A stretch of DNA of 64,000 nt from Burkholderia ambifaria AMMD (GCF_000203915.1 NC_008391.1:2046001-2110000), one strand, 5' to 3'. Counted from the first letter of the stretch, positions 52,451-61,781 are shown. Made by a program: numbers and translations. The notes: a model not told the origin generated them from the sequence alone.

Positions 52451-53752
52451 TCAGCGCGCCGACGGTGCAACCGGCGCTTCGGCGAGCGGCGGCGTCGCTT
52501 CCGACAACGCGCGATCCGGCCGGATCCGCAGCGCGGCGACGATGCCGATCAGCAGCATCGCGACCGACCCGACGAACGGCACCGTCCAGCTGCCGGTGCG
52601 ATCGACGAGATAGCCGAACAGGATCGGCGACAGGATCCCCGCGATCGCCGAACCCGCGTTCATCATTCCGCTTGCGATGCCCGCGTGTTGCGGCGCGATG
52701 TCGCTCGGCACGGCCCAGATCGGCCCGATCGTCAGTTCGAGGCACAGGAACGACCCGGACAGGCACAGCGCGATGCCGGCCGTCGAATGCACGAACGCGA
52801 GCGGCAGCAGGCAGACGAGCGCGCCGGTGAAGCTCGTGACGATCACGCTCTGGCGCGACAGCGCGAGGTTGCCGGTCTTGCGATAGATGCGGTCGCACAG
52901 CCAGCCGCCGAGCGTGTCGCCGACCACGCCCGCGAAGAACACGCCTGACGCGAACAGCGCGGTCGATTTCAGGTTAAGGCCCTGGCCGTTCAGGAAGAAG
53001 GTCGGCAGCCACGTGAAGAACAGCCACGCGGTCCAGCCGTAGCAGAAGTACACGAAGATCGTCGGCGCCATCCGACGGAACAGCGGCCCCCACGGCGTCG
53101 GGCCGGATGGCGCTGCCCGGCGGGCGGTCGCAGCGGTGTGCGTGCGGCCGACGCCATTGCCGTCGCTTTCTCCGCGCGGGTACTCGCGGAAGCCGACGAC
53201 CCACCACACGAGCCACACCATTGTCACCGCACCGATCACGAAGAATGCCGCGCGCCACGACAGCCACGTCATCAGCGCGGCGACGATCGGCGGCGTGACC
53301 GCGTTGCCGAGCCGCGAGAACGAATGCGTGAAGCCCTGCACGACGCCGCGCCGTTCGCGCGAGAACCAGTGCGTGATCGCGCGGGCCTGCGCGGGCAGCG
53401 TCGCGCCTTCGCCGATCCCGAGCAGCAGGCGCGCGGCGAACAGGAGCGCGAGGCTGTGCACGAGCCCGGTCATGAACGTCGACGCGACCCAGATCAGCCC
53501 GCAGCCGATCAGCGTGATGCGCGCGCCGAAGCGGTCGGCGATCCACCCGCCGCCGATCTGGCAGATTGCGTACGAATAGGCGAACGCGGAGAACGCGATG
53601 CCGAGCTCGGTATTCGACAGCCCGAGCTCGGCCTTGATCGCGCCGGCCGCGGTCGCGAGGTTCACGCGGTCGACGTAGAGGATGAACGAAAGCGCGCATA
53701 GCAGCCACAGCGTGTGGCGCCGTTGACGGTGATCGGTAGGCATGTGTCTCAC
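52451..53752 (-). CDS. MFS transporter, ACS family
   Basis: 433 residues, about twelve membrane segments. LYVDRVNLATAAGAIKAELGLS and LLLGIGEGATLPAQARAITHWFS mark an anion:cation symporter like those for glucarate or hexuronates. It is a paralogue in type to the transporter at 46469. It converges on the LysR gene, and its promoter region shares a GATAACCTG motif with the operon start. Confidence 0.9.
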   Translation of the reverse strand: MRHMPTDHRQRRHTLWLLCALSFILYVDRVNLATAAGAIKAELGLSNTELGIAFSAFAYSYAICQIGGGWIADRFGARITLIGCGLIWVASTFMTGLVHSLALLFAARLLLGIGEGATLPAQARAITHWFSRERRGVVQGFTHSFSRLGNAVTPPIVAALMTWLSWRAAFFVIGAVTMVWLVWWVVGFREYPRGESDGNGVGRTHTAATARRAAPSGPTPWGPLFRRMAPTIFVYFCYGWTAWLFFTWLPTFFLNGQGLNLKSTALFASGVFFAGVVGDTLGGWLCDRIYRKTGNLALSRQSVIVTSFTGALVCLLPLAFVHSTAGIALCLSGSFLCLELTIGPIWAVPSDIAPQHAGIASGMMNAGSAIAGILSPILFGYLVDRTGSWTVPFVGSVAMLLIGIVAALRIRPDRALSEATPPLAEAPVAPSAR

Positions 53753-54147
53753 TCCATTTTCGTGCGCGGCGTTGCAATGACGCAGCGTTCACGGGCGGGG
53801 CCAGCATCGCGCGCAGGAGGAGGCACCGTCTAATGAATCTTTTCGATCAATTGATAACCTGAGGCGTTCGGAATTGCCGGGCGCGGGTCGCGCTGGAGGA
53901 CGATCCTCCCTGCTGATGCGCGACGTACGCTCGGCGTCGCTCGAAGGCGGGGGGAAACACGTTCTCCTGAATTGGAGCGGATCGGTGCGCGAGCAACGGA
54001 CAGCGATGTCCCGCCCGCGTGGGTCGACGGCATCAGATGCCGTCCGCACGGGCTCCGGAGGTGCCGATCATCGCTTGCCTTTGTAAAGAAGTGATGGCGG
54101 CGACAGGGGAAGGCGCGCGCCAGTTCAACCGGCACGCGCCTTCCCAC
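53753..54147. other. Promoter region of the second MFS gene; otherwise empty
   Basis: TGAATC and GATAACCTG lie at 53834-53861 and may form an operator. No gene is supported in either direction. Confidence 0.45.
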
Positions 54148-54303
54148 TCAAATGCGCCCCAGCAACACCAGTATCACGACGATGACGACGACCAGCCCGA
54201 GAGTGCCGGATGGCCAGTAGCCCCAGCCTCGGCTGTGTGGCCATGCGGGAAATGCTCCGATGAGAAGCAGAATCAGAACGATGATAAGGATCGTACCGAG
54301 CAT
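54148..54303 (-). CDS. DUF3309 small membrane protein
   Basis: 51 residues from the ATG at 54303, after AGGAGGG. MLGTILIIVLILLLIGAFPA is one membrane helix, WPHSRGWGYWPSGTLGL is the conserved central loop, and a second hydrophobic helix ends the protein. DUF3309 proteins are small, abundant and of unknown role, often induced by stress. The longer frame upstream is not needed. Confidence 0.85.
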   Translation of the reverse strand: MLGTILIIVLILLLIGAFPAWPHSRGWGYWPSGTLGLVVVIVVILVLLGRI

Positions 54304-54509
54304 CGCACCCTCCTGAACGTGGTGATAGGACGGTGCCTGCTGTCGCAATTCGCGTGCCGCGACACTGGGCAACTCGAAACTCTCTGAAAGCGCATTGTCT
54401 GAATTGATGGAATTCATTTCATGAATACCGACCGATTCAGAAAATAAATTTCAAAAATGTAAGCTCGATCGCTATGCTGGGCCTTCGGTTCCATTCAGGC
54501 GGACAGGCA

Positions 54510-55184
54510 ATGGCTGAACTCTTTCTGGTACGGCACGGGCAGGCGTCGTTCGGCACGGACGACTACGACCGGCTGTCCCCAGCCGGCGACCAGCAGGGCG
54601 CGTGGCTCGGCGAATACTTCGCACGGCAGGGCCTGACGTTCGACCGCGTGATCTGCGGCACGATGAACCGCCATGCGCAGACGGTCGACGCGATCCTGCG
54701 CGGGATGGGCCGCGAAGGCGTGCCGGTCGAGCGCCATCCGGGCCTGAACGAATACGACTTCCACGGGCTGTTCGCGGCGGCGGCCAGCGACTATCCGGAG
54801 ATCGCGCGGCTCGCGGCCGGCTCGATGAAGGAGCACTTTCGCGCGCTGCGACAGGTGCTGCATCTGTGGGCCGACGACAAGCTCGGCCACACCGCGCCCG
54901 AAACCTGGGCGCATTTCCAGCAGCGCGTCGCCGACGCGCGCGCCGCGATCCGCGACGGCGGCAGCCAGCGCGTGCTCGCGGTGAGCTCCGGCGGTCCGAT
55001 CGCGGTGACGGTGCAGCAGGTGCTCGCCGCGCCGCCGTCGAGCGCGATCGCGCTGAACCTGCAGATCCGCAACAGCAGTCTTTCGCAGTTTTTCTTCAAC
55101 GCCGAAGCGTTCCACCTGGCGTCGTTCAACGGCATCCCGCATCTCGAGGATCCCGAACGACATGCGTGGCGCACCTACGGCTGA
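54510..55184 (+). CDS. Histidine phosphatase family protein
   Basis: 224 residues from the ATG at 54510. LFLVRHGQASFGTDDYDRLS carries the RHG catalytic histidine, and VSSGGPIAVT replaces the usual SHGG second histidine motif, a noticeable change. The family dephosphorylates small molecules or proteins. It heads an operon with a phosphotransferase, two SDRs and an acyl-CoA dehydrogenase. Confidence 0.85.
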   Translation: MAELFLVRHGQASFGTDDYDRLSPAGDQQGAWLGEYFARQGLTFDRVICGTMNRHAQTVDAILRGMGREGVPVERHPGLNEYDFHGLFAAAASDYPEIARLAAGSMKEHFRALRQVLHLWADDKLGHTAPETWAHFQQRVADARAAIRDGGSQRVLAVSSGGPIAVTVQQVLAAPPSSAIALNLQIRNSSLSQFFFNAEAFHLASFNGIPHLEDPERHAWRTYG

Positions 55185-55203
55185 CCCACGAACGATCGCG
55201 ACG

Positions 55204-56235
55204 ATGACGAACCCTTCCCAGCCCCTCGACGTAGCCCGCCTCATGCGCTATCTGGAAGCGCACGTGCCGGGTTTCGAAGGCCCGCTCGACATGGAGAAGT
55301 TTGCCGGCGGCCAGTCGAACCCGACCTTCCTGCTGCATGCGAAGAGCGGCCGCTACGTGCTGCGCCGCCAGCCGCCCGGCGAACTGCTGAAATCCGCGCA
55401 CGCGGTCGATCGTGAATTCCGCGTGCTCACCGCGCTGTCGGGCACCGCGGTGCCGGTCGCGCATCCGTATCACCTGTGCGAAGACCGCGACGTGATCGGC
55501 AGCCTGTTCTACGTGATGAGCTTCGAGGACGGCCGGATCTTCTGGGATCCGGCGCTGCCGGAACTGCCGAAGGCCGATCGGGCGATCTGCTACGACGCAC
55601 TGCTGCGCACGATGGCCGCGCTGCACGACGTGGACGTCGACGCGGTGGGCCTCGCCGACTACGGCCGCCCCGGCAACTACTTCGAGCGCCAGATCGGCGT
55701 GTGGACGAAGCAGTATCGCGCGGCGGAAACCGAGCGCCTCGGCGCGATGGAGACGCTGATCGACTGGCTGCCGAAAGCGTGCCCGGAGGACGCGGGCCGG
55801 CCCGCGCTGGTGCACGGCGATTTCCGGATCGACAACCTGATGTTCGCGCGCGACGACTATCGCGTGCAGGCCGTGCTCGACTGGGAACTGTCGACGCTCG
55901 GCAACCCGCTCGCCGATCTCGCGTACTTCTGCATGTGCCTGCGGCTGCCGTCGGGCGGACAGGTGCGCGGGCTCGCGGGCCAGGATCGTGCCGAACTCGG
56001 CATTCCCGATGAAGCGGCGATCGTCGCGCGCTATTGCGAACTGCGCGGCATCGAGCCGATCCGCGACTGGCACTTCTATCTCGCCTTCAGTTTCTTCCGG
56101 CTCGCGGCGATCGCGCAGGGCGTGAAGGCGCGTGCGCTGCAGGGCAACGCGTCGAGCGAGCAGGCGCTGCGCGTGGGCGCGATGACCGGGCGGCTGGCCG
56201 AAATGGCCGTCGGCGTGATCGACGCGCATCGCTGA
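55204..56235 (+). CDS. Phosphotransferase family protein (ACAD10/11 N-terminal type)
   Basis: 343 residues of the APH/choline-kinase fold. Kinase motifs: FAGGQSNPTFLL (glycine loop), VLRRQPPGELL (nucleotide lysine region), LVHGDFRIDNLMF (catalytic HGDxxxxN) and AVLDWELSTLGNPLADLAYF (DWE metal site). In animal ACAD10/11 this domain phosphorylates 4-hydroxyacids so an acyl-CoA dehydrogenase can remove them. Such an ACAD is encoded four genes on, so the same 4-hydroxy-acyl-CoA route is likely here. Confidence 0.88.
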   Translation: MTNPSQPLDVARLMRYLEAHVPGFEGPLDMEKFAGGQSNPTFLLHAKSGRYVLRRQPPGELLKSAHAVDREFRVLTALSGTAVPVAHPYHLCEDRDVIGSLFYVMSFEDGRIFWDPALPELPKADRAICYDALLRTMAALHDVDVDAVGLADYGRPGNYFERQIGVWTKQYRAAETERLGAMETLIDWLPKACPEDAGRPALVHGDFRIDNLMFARDDYRVQAVLDWELSTLGNPLADLAYFCMCLRLPSGGQVRGLAGQDRAELGIPDEAAIVARYCELRGIEPIRDWHFYLAFSFFRLAAIAQGVKARALQGNASSEQALRVGAMTGRLAEMAVGVIDAHR

Positions 56236-56285
56236 CATCGCCGAGCGGCGGCACGACACATTACAACATGGAGGAGCACAGCAAC

Positions 56286-57050
56286 ATGGCAACGAATCTG
56301 TTCGACCTGACGGGCAAGATCGCGCTGGTTACGGGCGCGAGCCGCGGCATCGGCGAGGAAATCGCGAAGCTGCTCGCGGAGCAGGGCGCGCACGTGATCG
56401 TGTCGAGCCGCAAGCTCGACGACTGCCAGGCGGTCGCGGACGCGATCGTCGCGGCGGGCGGCCGCGCCGAAGCGCTGGCCTGTCACGTCGGGCGGCTGGA
56501 GGATATCACCGCGACGTTCGAGACGATCCGCGGCAAGCACGGCCGGCTCGACATCCTCGTAAACAACGCGGCCGCGAACCCGTATTTCGGGCACATCCTC
56601 GATACCGATCTCGCCGCGTACGAAAAGACCGTCGACGTGAACATCCGCGGCTACTTCTTCATGTCGGTCGAGGCCGGCAAGCTGATGAAGGCGCAGGGCG
56701 GCGGCGCGATCGTCAACACCGCGTCGGTGAACGCGCTGCAGCCGGGCGACCGGCAGGGCATCTACTCGATCACGAAGGCGGCCGTCGTCAACATGACGAA
56801 GGCGTTCGCGAAGGAGTGCGGGCCGTTCGGCATCCGCGTGAACGCGCTGCTGCCGGGCCTCACGAAGACGAAGTTCGCGGGCGCGCTGTTCGCCGACAAG
56901 GACATTTACGAAAGCTGGATGGCGAAGATCCCGCTGCGCCGCCATGCGGAACCGCGTGAAATGGCCGGCACAGTGCTGTATCTCGTGTCGGACGCGGCGA
57001 GCTACACGAACGGCGAATGCATCGTCGTCGACGGCGGCCTGACGATCTGA
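56286..57050 (+). CDS. SDR-family oxidoreductase
   Basis: 254 residues. TGASRGIGEEIAKLL, NNAAANPYFG, NTASVNALQPGD and YSITKAAVV are the standard SDR motifs, with Tyr-Lys intact. Probably a 3-oxoacyl-reductase-like enzyme in the same acyl-CoA operon. It is seven bases before a second SDR gene. Confidence 0.88.
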   Translation: MATNLFDLTGKIALVTGASRGIGEEIAKLLAEQGAHVIVSSRKLDDCQAVADAIVAAGGRAEALACHVGRLEDITATFETIRGKHGRLDILVNNAAANPYFGHILDTDLAAYEKTVDVNIRGYFFMSVEAGKLMKAQGGGAIVNTASVNALQPGDRQGIYSITKAAVVNMTKAFAKECGPFGIRVNALLPGLTKTKFAGALFADKDIYESWMAKIPLRRHAEPREMAGTVLYLVSDAASYTNGECIVVDGGLTI

Positions 57051-57057
57051 GCGCGCG

Positions 57058-57816
57058 ATGAAACTCGACAGCTATGCGGGGCAGGCCGTGATGATCACCG
57101 GCGCTGCGAGCGGCTTCGGCGCGTTGCTCGCGAGCGAGCTGGCCGCGATGGGCGCGCGGCTCGCGCTCGGCGACCTGAACGCCGACGCGCTCGAACGCGT
57201 GGCCGCGCCGCTGCGCGCGGCCGGCGCCGACGTGATCGCGCAGCACTGCGACGTGCGCGTCGAAGCTGACGTGGCATTGCTGGTGCAGTCGGCCGCCGCG
57301 CGCTTCGGGCGGCTCGACGTCGGCATCAACAACGCGGGCATCGCACCGCCGATGAAGGCGCTGACCGACACCGACGAAGCCGATCTCGACCTGAGCTTCG
57401 CGGTGAACGCGAAGGGCGTGTTCTTCGGGATGAAGCACCAGATCCGCCAGATGCTCGCGCAGCGCGAAGGCGTGATCCTGAACGTCGCGTCGATGGCCGG
57501 GCTCGGCGGCGCGCCGAAGCTGGCCGCGTACGCGGCGTCGAAGCACGCGGTGATCGGGCTCACGAAGACGGCCGCGCTCGAATACGCGCGCCACGGCATC
57601 CGCGTGAACGCGGTGTGCCCGTTCTACAGCACGACGCCGATGGTCACCGACAGCGACATCGGCGACCGCCAGGACTTTCTCGCGCAGGGCTCGCCGATGA
57701 AGCGGCCCGGCCGGCCCGACGAAATCGTCGCGACGATGCTGATGCTGTGCGCGAAGGAAAACACTTATCTGACCGGGCAGGCCGTCGCCGTCGACGGCGG
57801 TGTCTCGGCCTTCTGA
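57058..57816 (+). CDS. SDR-family oxidoreductase
   Basis: 252 residues. TGAASGFGALLASELAAMG, NNAGIAPPMKAL, NVASMAGLGGAP and YAASKHAVIGLTK carry the SDR active site; the ending VDGGVSAF is typical. It is likely a hydroxyacyl-CoA dehydrogenase-like enzyme. It differs clearly from its neighbour, so the pair is not a recent duplication. Confidence 0.88.
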   Translation: MKLDSYAGQAVMITGAASGFGALLASELAAMGARLALGDLNADALERVAAPLRAAGADVIAQHCDVRVEADVALLVQSAAARFGRLDVGINNAGIAPPMKALTDTDEADLDLSFAVNAKGVFFGMKHQIRQMLAQREGVILNVASMAGLGGAPKLAAYAASKHAVIGLTKTAALEYARHGIRVNAVCPFYSTTPMVTDSDIGDRQDFLAQGSPMKRPGRPDEIVATMLMLCAKENTYLTGQAVAVDGGVSAF

Positions 57817-57849
57817 CCGAACCGAACACGCAATCTCGAGGAGTCGATC

Positions 57850-59094
57850 ATGGACTTTGGCTACACCCCGAAAGTGGAAGCGCTGCGCGAACGCGTGCAA
57901 GCGTTCATGGACGCGCACATCGTGCCGCGCATCCGCCAGTGGAACGACGAAGTGCACGCGGGCCAGTATCCCGTGTCGTTCATGGAGGAGCTGAAGGAAC
58001 GCGCGAAGGCCGAAGGGCTGTGGAACCTGTTCCTGCCGCACCTGAAGGACGACGAGCCCGGCACGGGCCTGACCAACCTCGAATACGCGCCGCTCGCCGA
58101 GATCATGGGGCGCGTGAGCTGGGCGTCGGAAGTGTTCAACTGCAACGCGCCGGACACCGGCAACATGGAGCTGCTGCACATGTTCGCGACGCCGGAGCAG
58201 CGCGAACAGTGGCTGCTGCCGCTGCTGCGCGGCGAGATCCGGTCGGCGTTCGCGATGACGGAGCCCGACGTGGCGTCGTCGGATGCGACCAACATCACGA
58301 CGCGCATCCGGCGTGACGGCGACGACTACGTGATCGACGGCCGCAAGTGGTTCATCACGAACGCCGCGCATCCGAACTGCAAGATCTTCATCGTGATGGG
58401 CAAGACCGATCCCGATGCCGAGTCGCACCAGCAGCAGAGCATGATCCTCGTGCCGCGCGACACGCCGGGCGTGACGATCGTGCGCAACATCACGGTGGTC
58501 AATCACCATGCGCCGGAAGGGCACTGCGAGATCACGTTCGACAACGTGCGCGTGCCGGCGCGCAACCTGCTCGGCGAGGAAGGCAGCGGCTTCGCGCTCG
58601 CGCAGGCGCGCCTCGGGCCGGGCCGCATCCACCATTGCATGCGTTCGATCGGCGCGGCCGAGCTGGCGCTGGAGCTGATGGTCGACCGCGCACAGTCGCG
58701 CGAGGCGTTCGGCAAGCCGCTGAACCGGCACGGCACGGTCGGCGAATGGATCGCTCGCTCGCGCATCGAGATCGATCAGGCGCGCCTGCTGGTGCTGAAG
58801 GCCGCGTGGATGATCGACAAGGTCGGCGCGAAGGCCGCACGCAAGGAAATCTCGATGATCAAGGCGCTCGTGCCGACCGTGTACACGGACGTATGCGACC
58901 GCGCGATGCAGGTGTTCGGCGCGATGGGCCTGAGCCCCGACACGCCGCTCGCCGACATGTGGACCTGGGGCCGCGCGCTGCGCTTCGCCGATGGCCCGGA
59001 CGAGGTGCACCTGCAGGCGATCGCGCGCATGGAGATCAAGGACGCCGTGCGCGGCTCGACCGAGCCGTACCTGACGCGGCCGCCGCGCGGCTGA
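57850..59094 (+). CDS. Acyl-CoA dehydrogenase
   Basis: 414 residues, ACAD superfamily. FAMTEPDVASSDATNITTRI and GRKWFITNAAHPNCK contact the FAD and substrate, RIHHCMRSIGAAELALELM and FGKPLNRHGTVGEWIA lie in the C-terminal helical domain, and QVFGAMGLSPDTPLADMW is the family's late motif. It resembles the ACAD10/11 and CaiA-type enzymes. The operon thus fits breakdown of a hydroxylated fatty acid. Confidence 0.92.
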   Translation: MDFGYTPKVEALRERVQAFMDAHIVPRIRQWNDEVHAGQYPVSFMEELKERAKAEGLWNLFLPHLKDDEPGTGLTNLEYAPLAEIMGRVSWASEVFNCNAPDTGNMELLHMFATPEQREQWLLPLLRGEIRSAFAMTEPDVASSDATNITTRIRRDGDDYVIDGRKWFITNAAHPNCKIFIVMGKTDPDAESHQQQSMILVPRDTPGVTIVRNITVVNHHAPEGHCEITFDNVRVPARNLLGEEGSGFALAQARLGPGRIHHCMRSIGAAELALELMVDRAQSREAFGKPLNRHGTVGEWIARSRIEIDQARLLVLKAAWMIDKVGAKAARKEISMIKALVPTVYTDVCDRAMQVFGAMGLSPDTPLADMWTWGRALRFADGPDEVHLQAIARMEIKDAVRGSTEPYLTRPPRG

Positions 59095-59155
59095 GCGGCG
59101 CGCCGCGATGCGCGGGGCCGGCATGGACGAACAGATGGTGCACGCCGTAACATGG

Positions 59156-59444
59156 GGGGCCTGTTCCCGCTCATAACGGGCTTGCGCTGGCCGTCAGAAG
59201 GGCCGAGCGCAAGGATTGCGACGAAGCGAATACTCGACGTATTCGCAAGGAGCATGACGCAGCGATCGGCCCTTCTGGCGGCCAGCCCCGCGAATGATTT
59301 TTTCCAAACAGGGGAACGCGCCTTGCCGGCCGTATTGCGGCGTCGATCGTCGCTTGTTTGGCATGGCCAAACGGCGCTCCTCTCTCCTTGCACTACGACC
59401 GGCAAGGCGCGTTCGCAAGCCCGTTATGAGCGGGAACAGGCCCC
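59156..59444. mobile_element. MITE-like palindromic element
   Basis: A 289-bp segment with perfect 31-bp terminal inverted repeats (59156-59186 and 59414-59444). TGG flanks both ends (59153-59155, 59445-59447), a possible 3-bp target duplication. Inside are further paired segments: AGAAGGGCCGA/TCGGCCCTTCT, GCGAATAC/GTATTCGC, AACGCGCCTTGCCGG and its complement, and GTTTGGC/GCCAAAC. It encodes no transposase and can fold almost completely on itself. It lies directly before a LysR gene and leaves that gene's start intact. Confidence 0.75.
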
Positions 59445-59457
59445 TGGAGACCCGGCG

Positions 59458-60363
59458 ATGCGCCTTTCGAAGATTGATCTGAACCTGTTCGTCGTATTCG
59501 AGGCGATCTACAACAAGCGCAACCTGACGCGCGCGGCCGAGGTGCTGAACCTCACGCAGCCGGCCGTCAGCAACGCGCTCGCGCGGCTGCGCAAGACGCT
59601 GAACGATCCGCTGTTCGTCAGCACGCCGGCCGGGATGATGCCGACCCCGATGGCCGAGAACATCGTCGGCCGCGTGCGCGAGGCGCTGCAACTGCTCGAT
59701 TCGAGCGCGCACGAAGGCGACGTGTTCGATCCGGCCTCGTCCGAGCGCGTGTTCCGGCTCAGCATGAGCGACCTGACCGAAGCGCTGCTGCTGCCCGCCC
59801 TCGGCGAGTTGCTGCAAACACATGCGCCGGGCATGCACGTGCGCAGCTACACGATGGACCGCCGCGAAGTGGCGACTGCGCTCGCGAACGGCTCGGTCGA
59901 CATCGCGATCGACGCGCCGCTGATTGGCGATCCGCATCTGCACCAGGCGCTGCTCGTGCGCGACCGTTACGCGTGCATGATCCGCGACGATCACCCGTTC
60001 AAGGGCGACACGCTGACCATGGACGACTACCTGTCGATGGGGCACATCCACGTGTCGAGCCGCCGCAAGGGCAGCGGGCACGTCGACGCGGAGCTGACGC
60101 GGCTCGGGCTGCGCCGCAACATCCAGATGCGCGTACAGCACTACATGGTCGCGCCGCTGATCGCGATGCGCGGCGATCTCGCGCTGACCGCGCCGCTGCG
60201 GCTGCTGCAGCGCTATCCGGCCCGGATTCTCGAACTGCCGTTCGAGATGCCGGGGCTCGAATACTTCTGCTACTGGCATCGCAGTGCCGATCAGGACCAG
60301 GGTAGTCAGTGGCTGCGGGAGCAGTTGATGACGCTGATGGGTGGGATGGGGGAGGTGCGGTGA
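59458..60363 (+). CDS. LysR-family regulator
   Basis: 301 residues. The N-terminus MRLSKIDLNLFVVFEAIYNKRNLTRAAEVLNLTQPAVSNALARLRK is of the NodD/PA0477-like group that acts on a neighbouring operon. The effector domain follows from about residue 90. It starts 13 bases after the palindromic element, which now provides its upstream region. The open frame continues through the element in both directions, but the ATG at 59458 has GGAG upstream and the typical N-terminus. It probably regulates the acyl-CoA operon before it. Confidence 0.9.
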   Translation: MRLSKIDLNLFVVFEAIYNKRNLTRAAEVLNLTQPAVSNALARLRKTLNDPLFVSTPAGMMPTPMAENIVGRVREALQLLDSSAHEGDVFDPASSERVFRLSMSDLTEALLLPALGELLQTHAPGMHVRSYTMDRREVATALANGSVDIAIDAPLIGDPHLHQALLVRDRYACMIRDDHPFKGDTLTMDDYLSMGHIHVSSRRKGSGHVDAELTRLGLRRNIQMRVQHYMVAPLIAMRGDLALTAPLRLLQRYPARILELPFEMPGLEYFCYWHRSADQDQGSQWLREQLMTLMGGMGEVR

Positions 60364-60400
60364 TGCGTCGTGCGTTCGCCGGTGTGCGCCGGCTTGCCGC

Positions 60401-61519
60401 TTAAAACGACTCGTCATCGAAGCGCGACGACGCAGGCCGGCGCTTCATGTCCTTCAACCAGTCCCTGACCTTGTCCGGATCTTCGAACTCGCGCAGCGCC
60501 ACGGCGAGATCCTGATTGCCGCGCTGCATGCCGGCAATATCGCGCGTGAGTATGCGCATCACGGTATCGGGCGCGACCTTGGTGGACGACGCGATGCCGT
60601 ACGTGCGCCGGAAATCGTTCTCGACGTGCTGGATCTCCTGATCGAGCTCGCGGATCTGCTCTTCCAGGATGCCGTTGTAGCGCGTGAGCCGCGCTTCGCT
60701 GAGCCCGTCGATCGCACGCCGGTCGATCTGCTCGATCTCCAGCTGCAGCTCCAGCAACTGCAGCAGATTGCCCTTCGCATAAGCGTGATTGACCCGCTGC
60801 ATCAGCACGGTCTTGCGTTCCTGCTCGCGCGGATCGGTTTCGCGATCGGGGTGCAGCGCGCTGGCGAGCTTCCGATAGATTTCGCGGATCGACTTGTTCG
60901 ATTCGGCCTGCTCGGCTTCGATCCTGGCCTGCGCGGCCGATTGCTTCGGCGCTTTCTTGCGCTTCGCGCGCTGGGCTTCGCGGGCTGCGTGAGCGGCCAT
61001 GTCGCGCTCGAACTGTGCGTCGAGTTCGGCCTGCAGCCGCTCGGCGAGTTCGTCAGGGGATAGTGCGTCGAGATCCTCCGGCGGTTGCGATTGCGGCTCG
61101 AAATCGGGCTCGGCCTCGGCCTCGGCCGCCGCGTTGCCCACGTTCGCAGATCCGACATGCCGGTTGTAAATGACCTTCAGCGCCGCGTCGTCGCTGACCT
61201 GCATTAAATCGCGCGCCATATCGGCGATCAGGTCGGACAGCGTGCGTTGCTCGGCCTTGCTCAAGCCCTTCTGCAGGAACGCGTCGTCGAGCAGGTGGAG
61301 CAGTTTGATCCGCAGCGCGGTGGATTCCTGTTCGAGCGGCAACAGCGCGTCGACGAACTTCTTCTGGAACGCCGGCATCACGGCGTCCCACGCGCCGAGA
61401 CGCTCGCGCCGCTTCTCGATCTGCTTGACGAGCGTATTGAACGTTTTCTGGGCTTTCGACAGGCTGGCTGTCTCGTGACCGGGCGCGATGGCGACCGCGG
61501 CACCGCGACGTGCGGTCAT
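60401..61519 (-). CDS. J-domain (DnaJ-like) protein
   Basis: 372 residues. It is rich in coiled coil. A J-domain-like region lies at about residues 212-250, with the HPD tripeptide in YRKLASALHPDRETDPREQ. N-terminal and C-terminal helical regions (KAQKTFNTLVKQIEKRRERLG; ELDQEIQHVENDFRRTYG) surround it. It would bring a client to DnaK. No zinc-finger or client-binding domain of classic DnaJ is present. Confidence 0.8.
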   Translation of the reverse strand: MTARRGAAVAIAPGHETASLSKAQKTFNTLVKQIEKRRERLGAWDAVMPAFQKKFVDALLPLEQESTALRIKLLHLLDDAFLQKGLSKAEQRTLSDLIADMARDLMQVSDDAALKVIYNRHVGSANVGNAAAEAEAEPDFEPQSQPPEDLDALSPDELAERLQAELDAQFERDMAAHAAREAQRAKRKKAPKQSAAQARIEAEQAESNKSIREIYRKLASALHPDRETDPREQERKTVLMQRVNHAYAKGNLLQLLELQLEIEQIDRRAIDGLSEARLTRYNGILEEQIRELDQEIQHVENDFRRTYGIASSTKVAPDTVMRILTRDIAGMQRGNQDLAVALREFEDPDKVRDWLKDMKRRPASSRFDDESF

Positions 61520-61781
61520 GTGAGTATCCTCCGGCCGCGGCGGGACGCGCGGCAGGGCGGTATTTTAGCCGGATGGGCGTGGTGCTGCCGGCCTTCGGTG
61601 TTTCGCTGCGTGATCGTGAGCCGCGTGACCGCGCGCCGGGGTGAGCGGAAGGCGGGACGTCGCGAGGCCGGTTACATGAGGCCCGACGGAGGGAAGATCG
61701 GGGGATTGCCGCGGCCGGCCGGCCAGACAAGGGCGCGCATGCGCCGCAACGACAGCGCCTGCCGTCCCCCCGCCCCCAACC
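61520..61781. other. Intergenic spacer before polB 3' end
   Basis: Nothing recognisable is seen. It separates two same-direction genes, and no terminator with a T-tract was found. Confidence 0.4.

Noticed and set aside
52168..52830. A 220-residue Ala-Glu-Pro repeat protein
   Set aside because: It is created by the 9-bp repeat and then runs antisense through the MFS gene; no ribosome site.
59152..59457. N-terminal extension of the LysR gene through the palindromic element
   Set aside because: The extension is the element itself; a normal LysR N-terminus starts at 59458 with its own GGAG.
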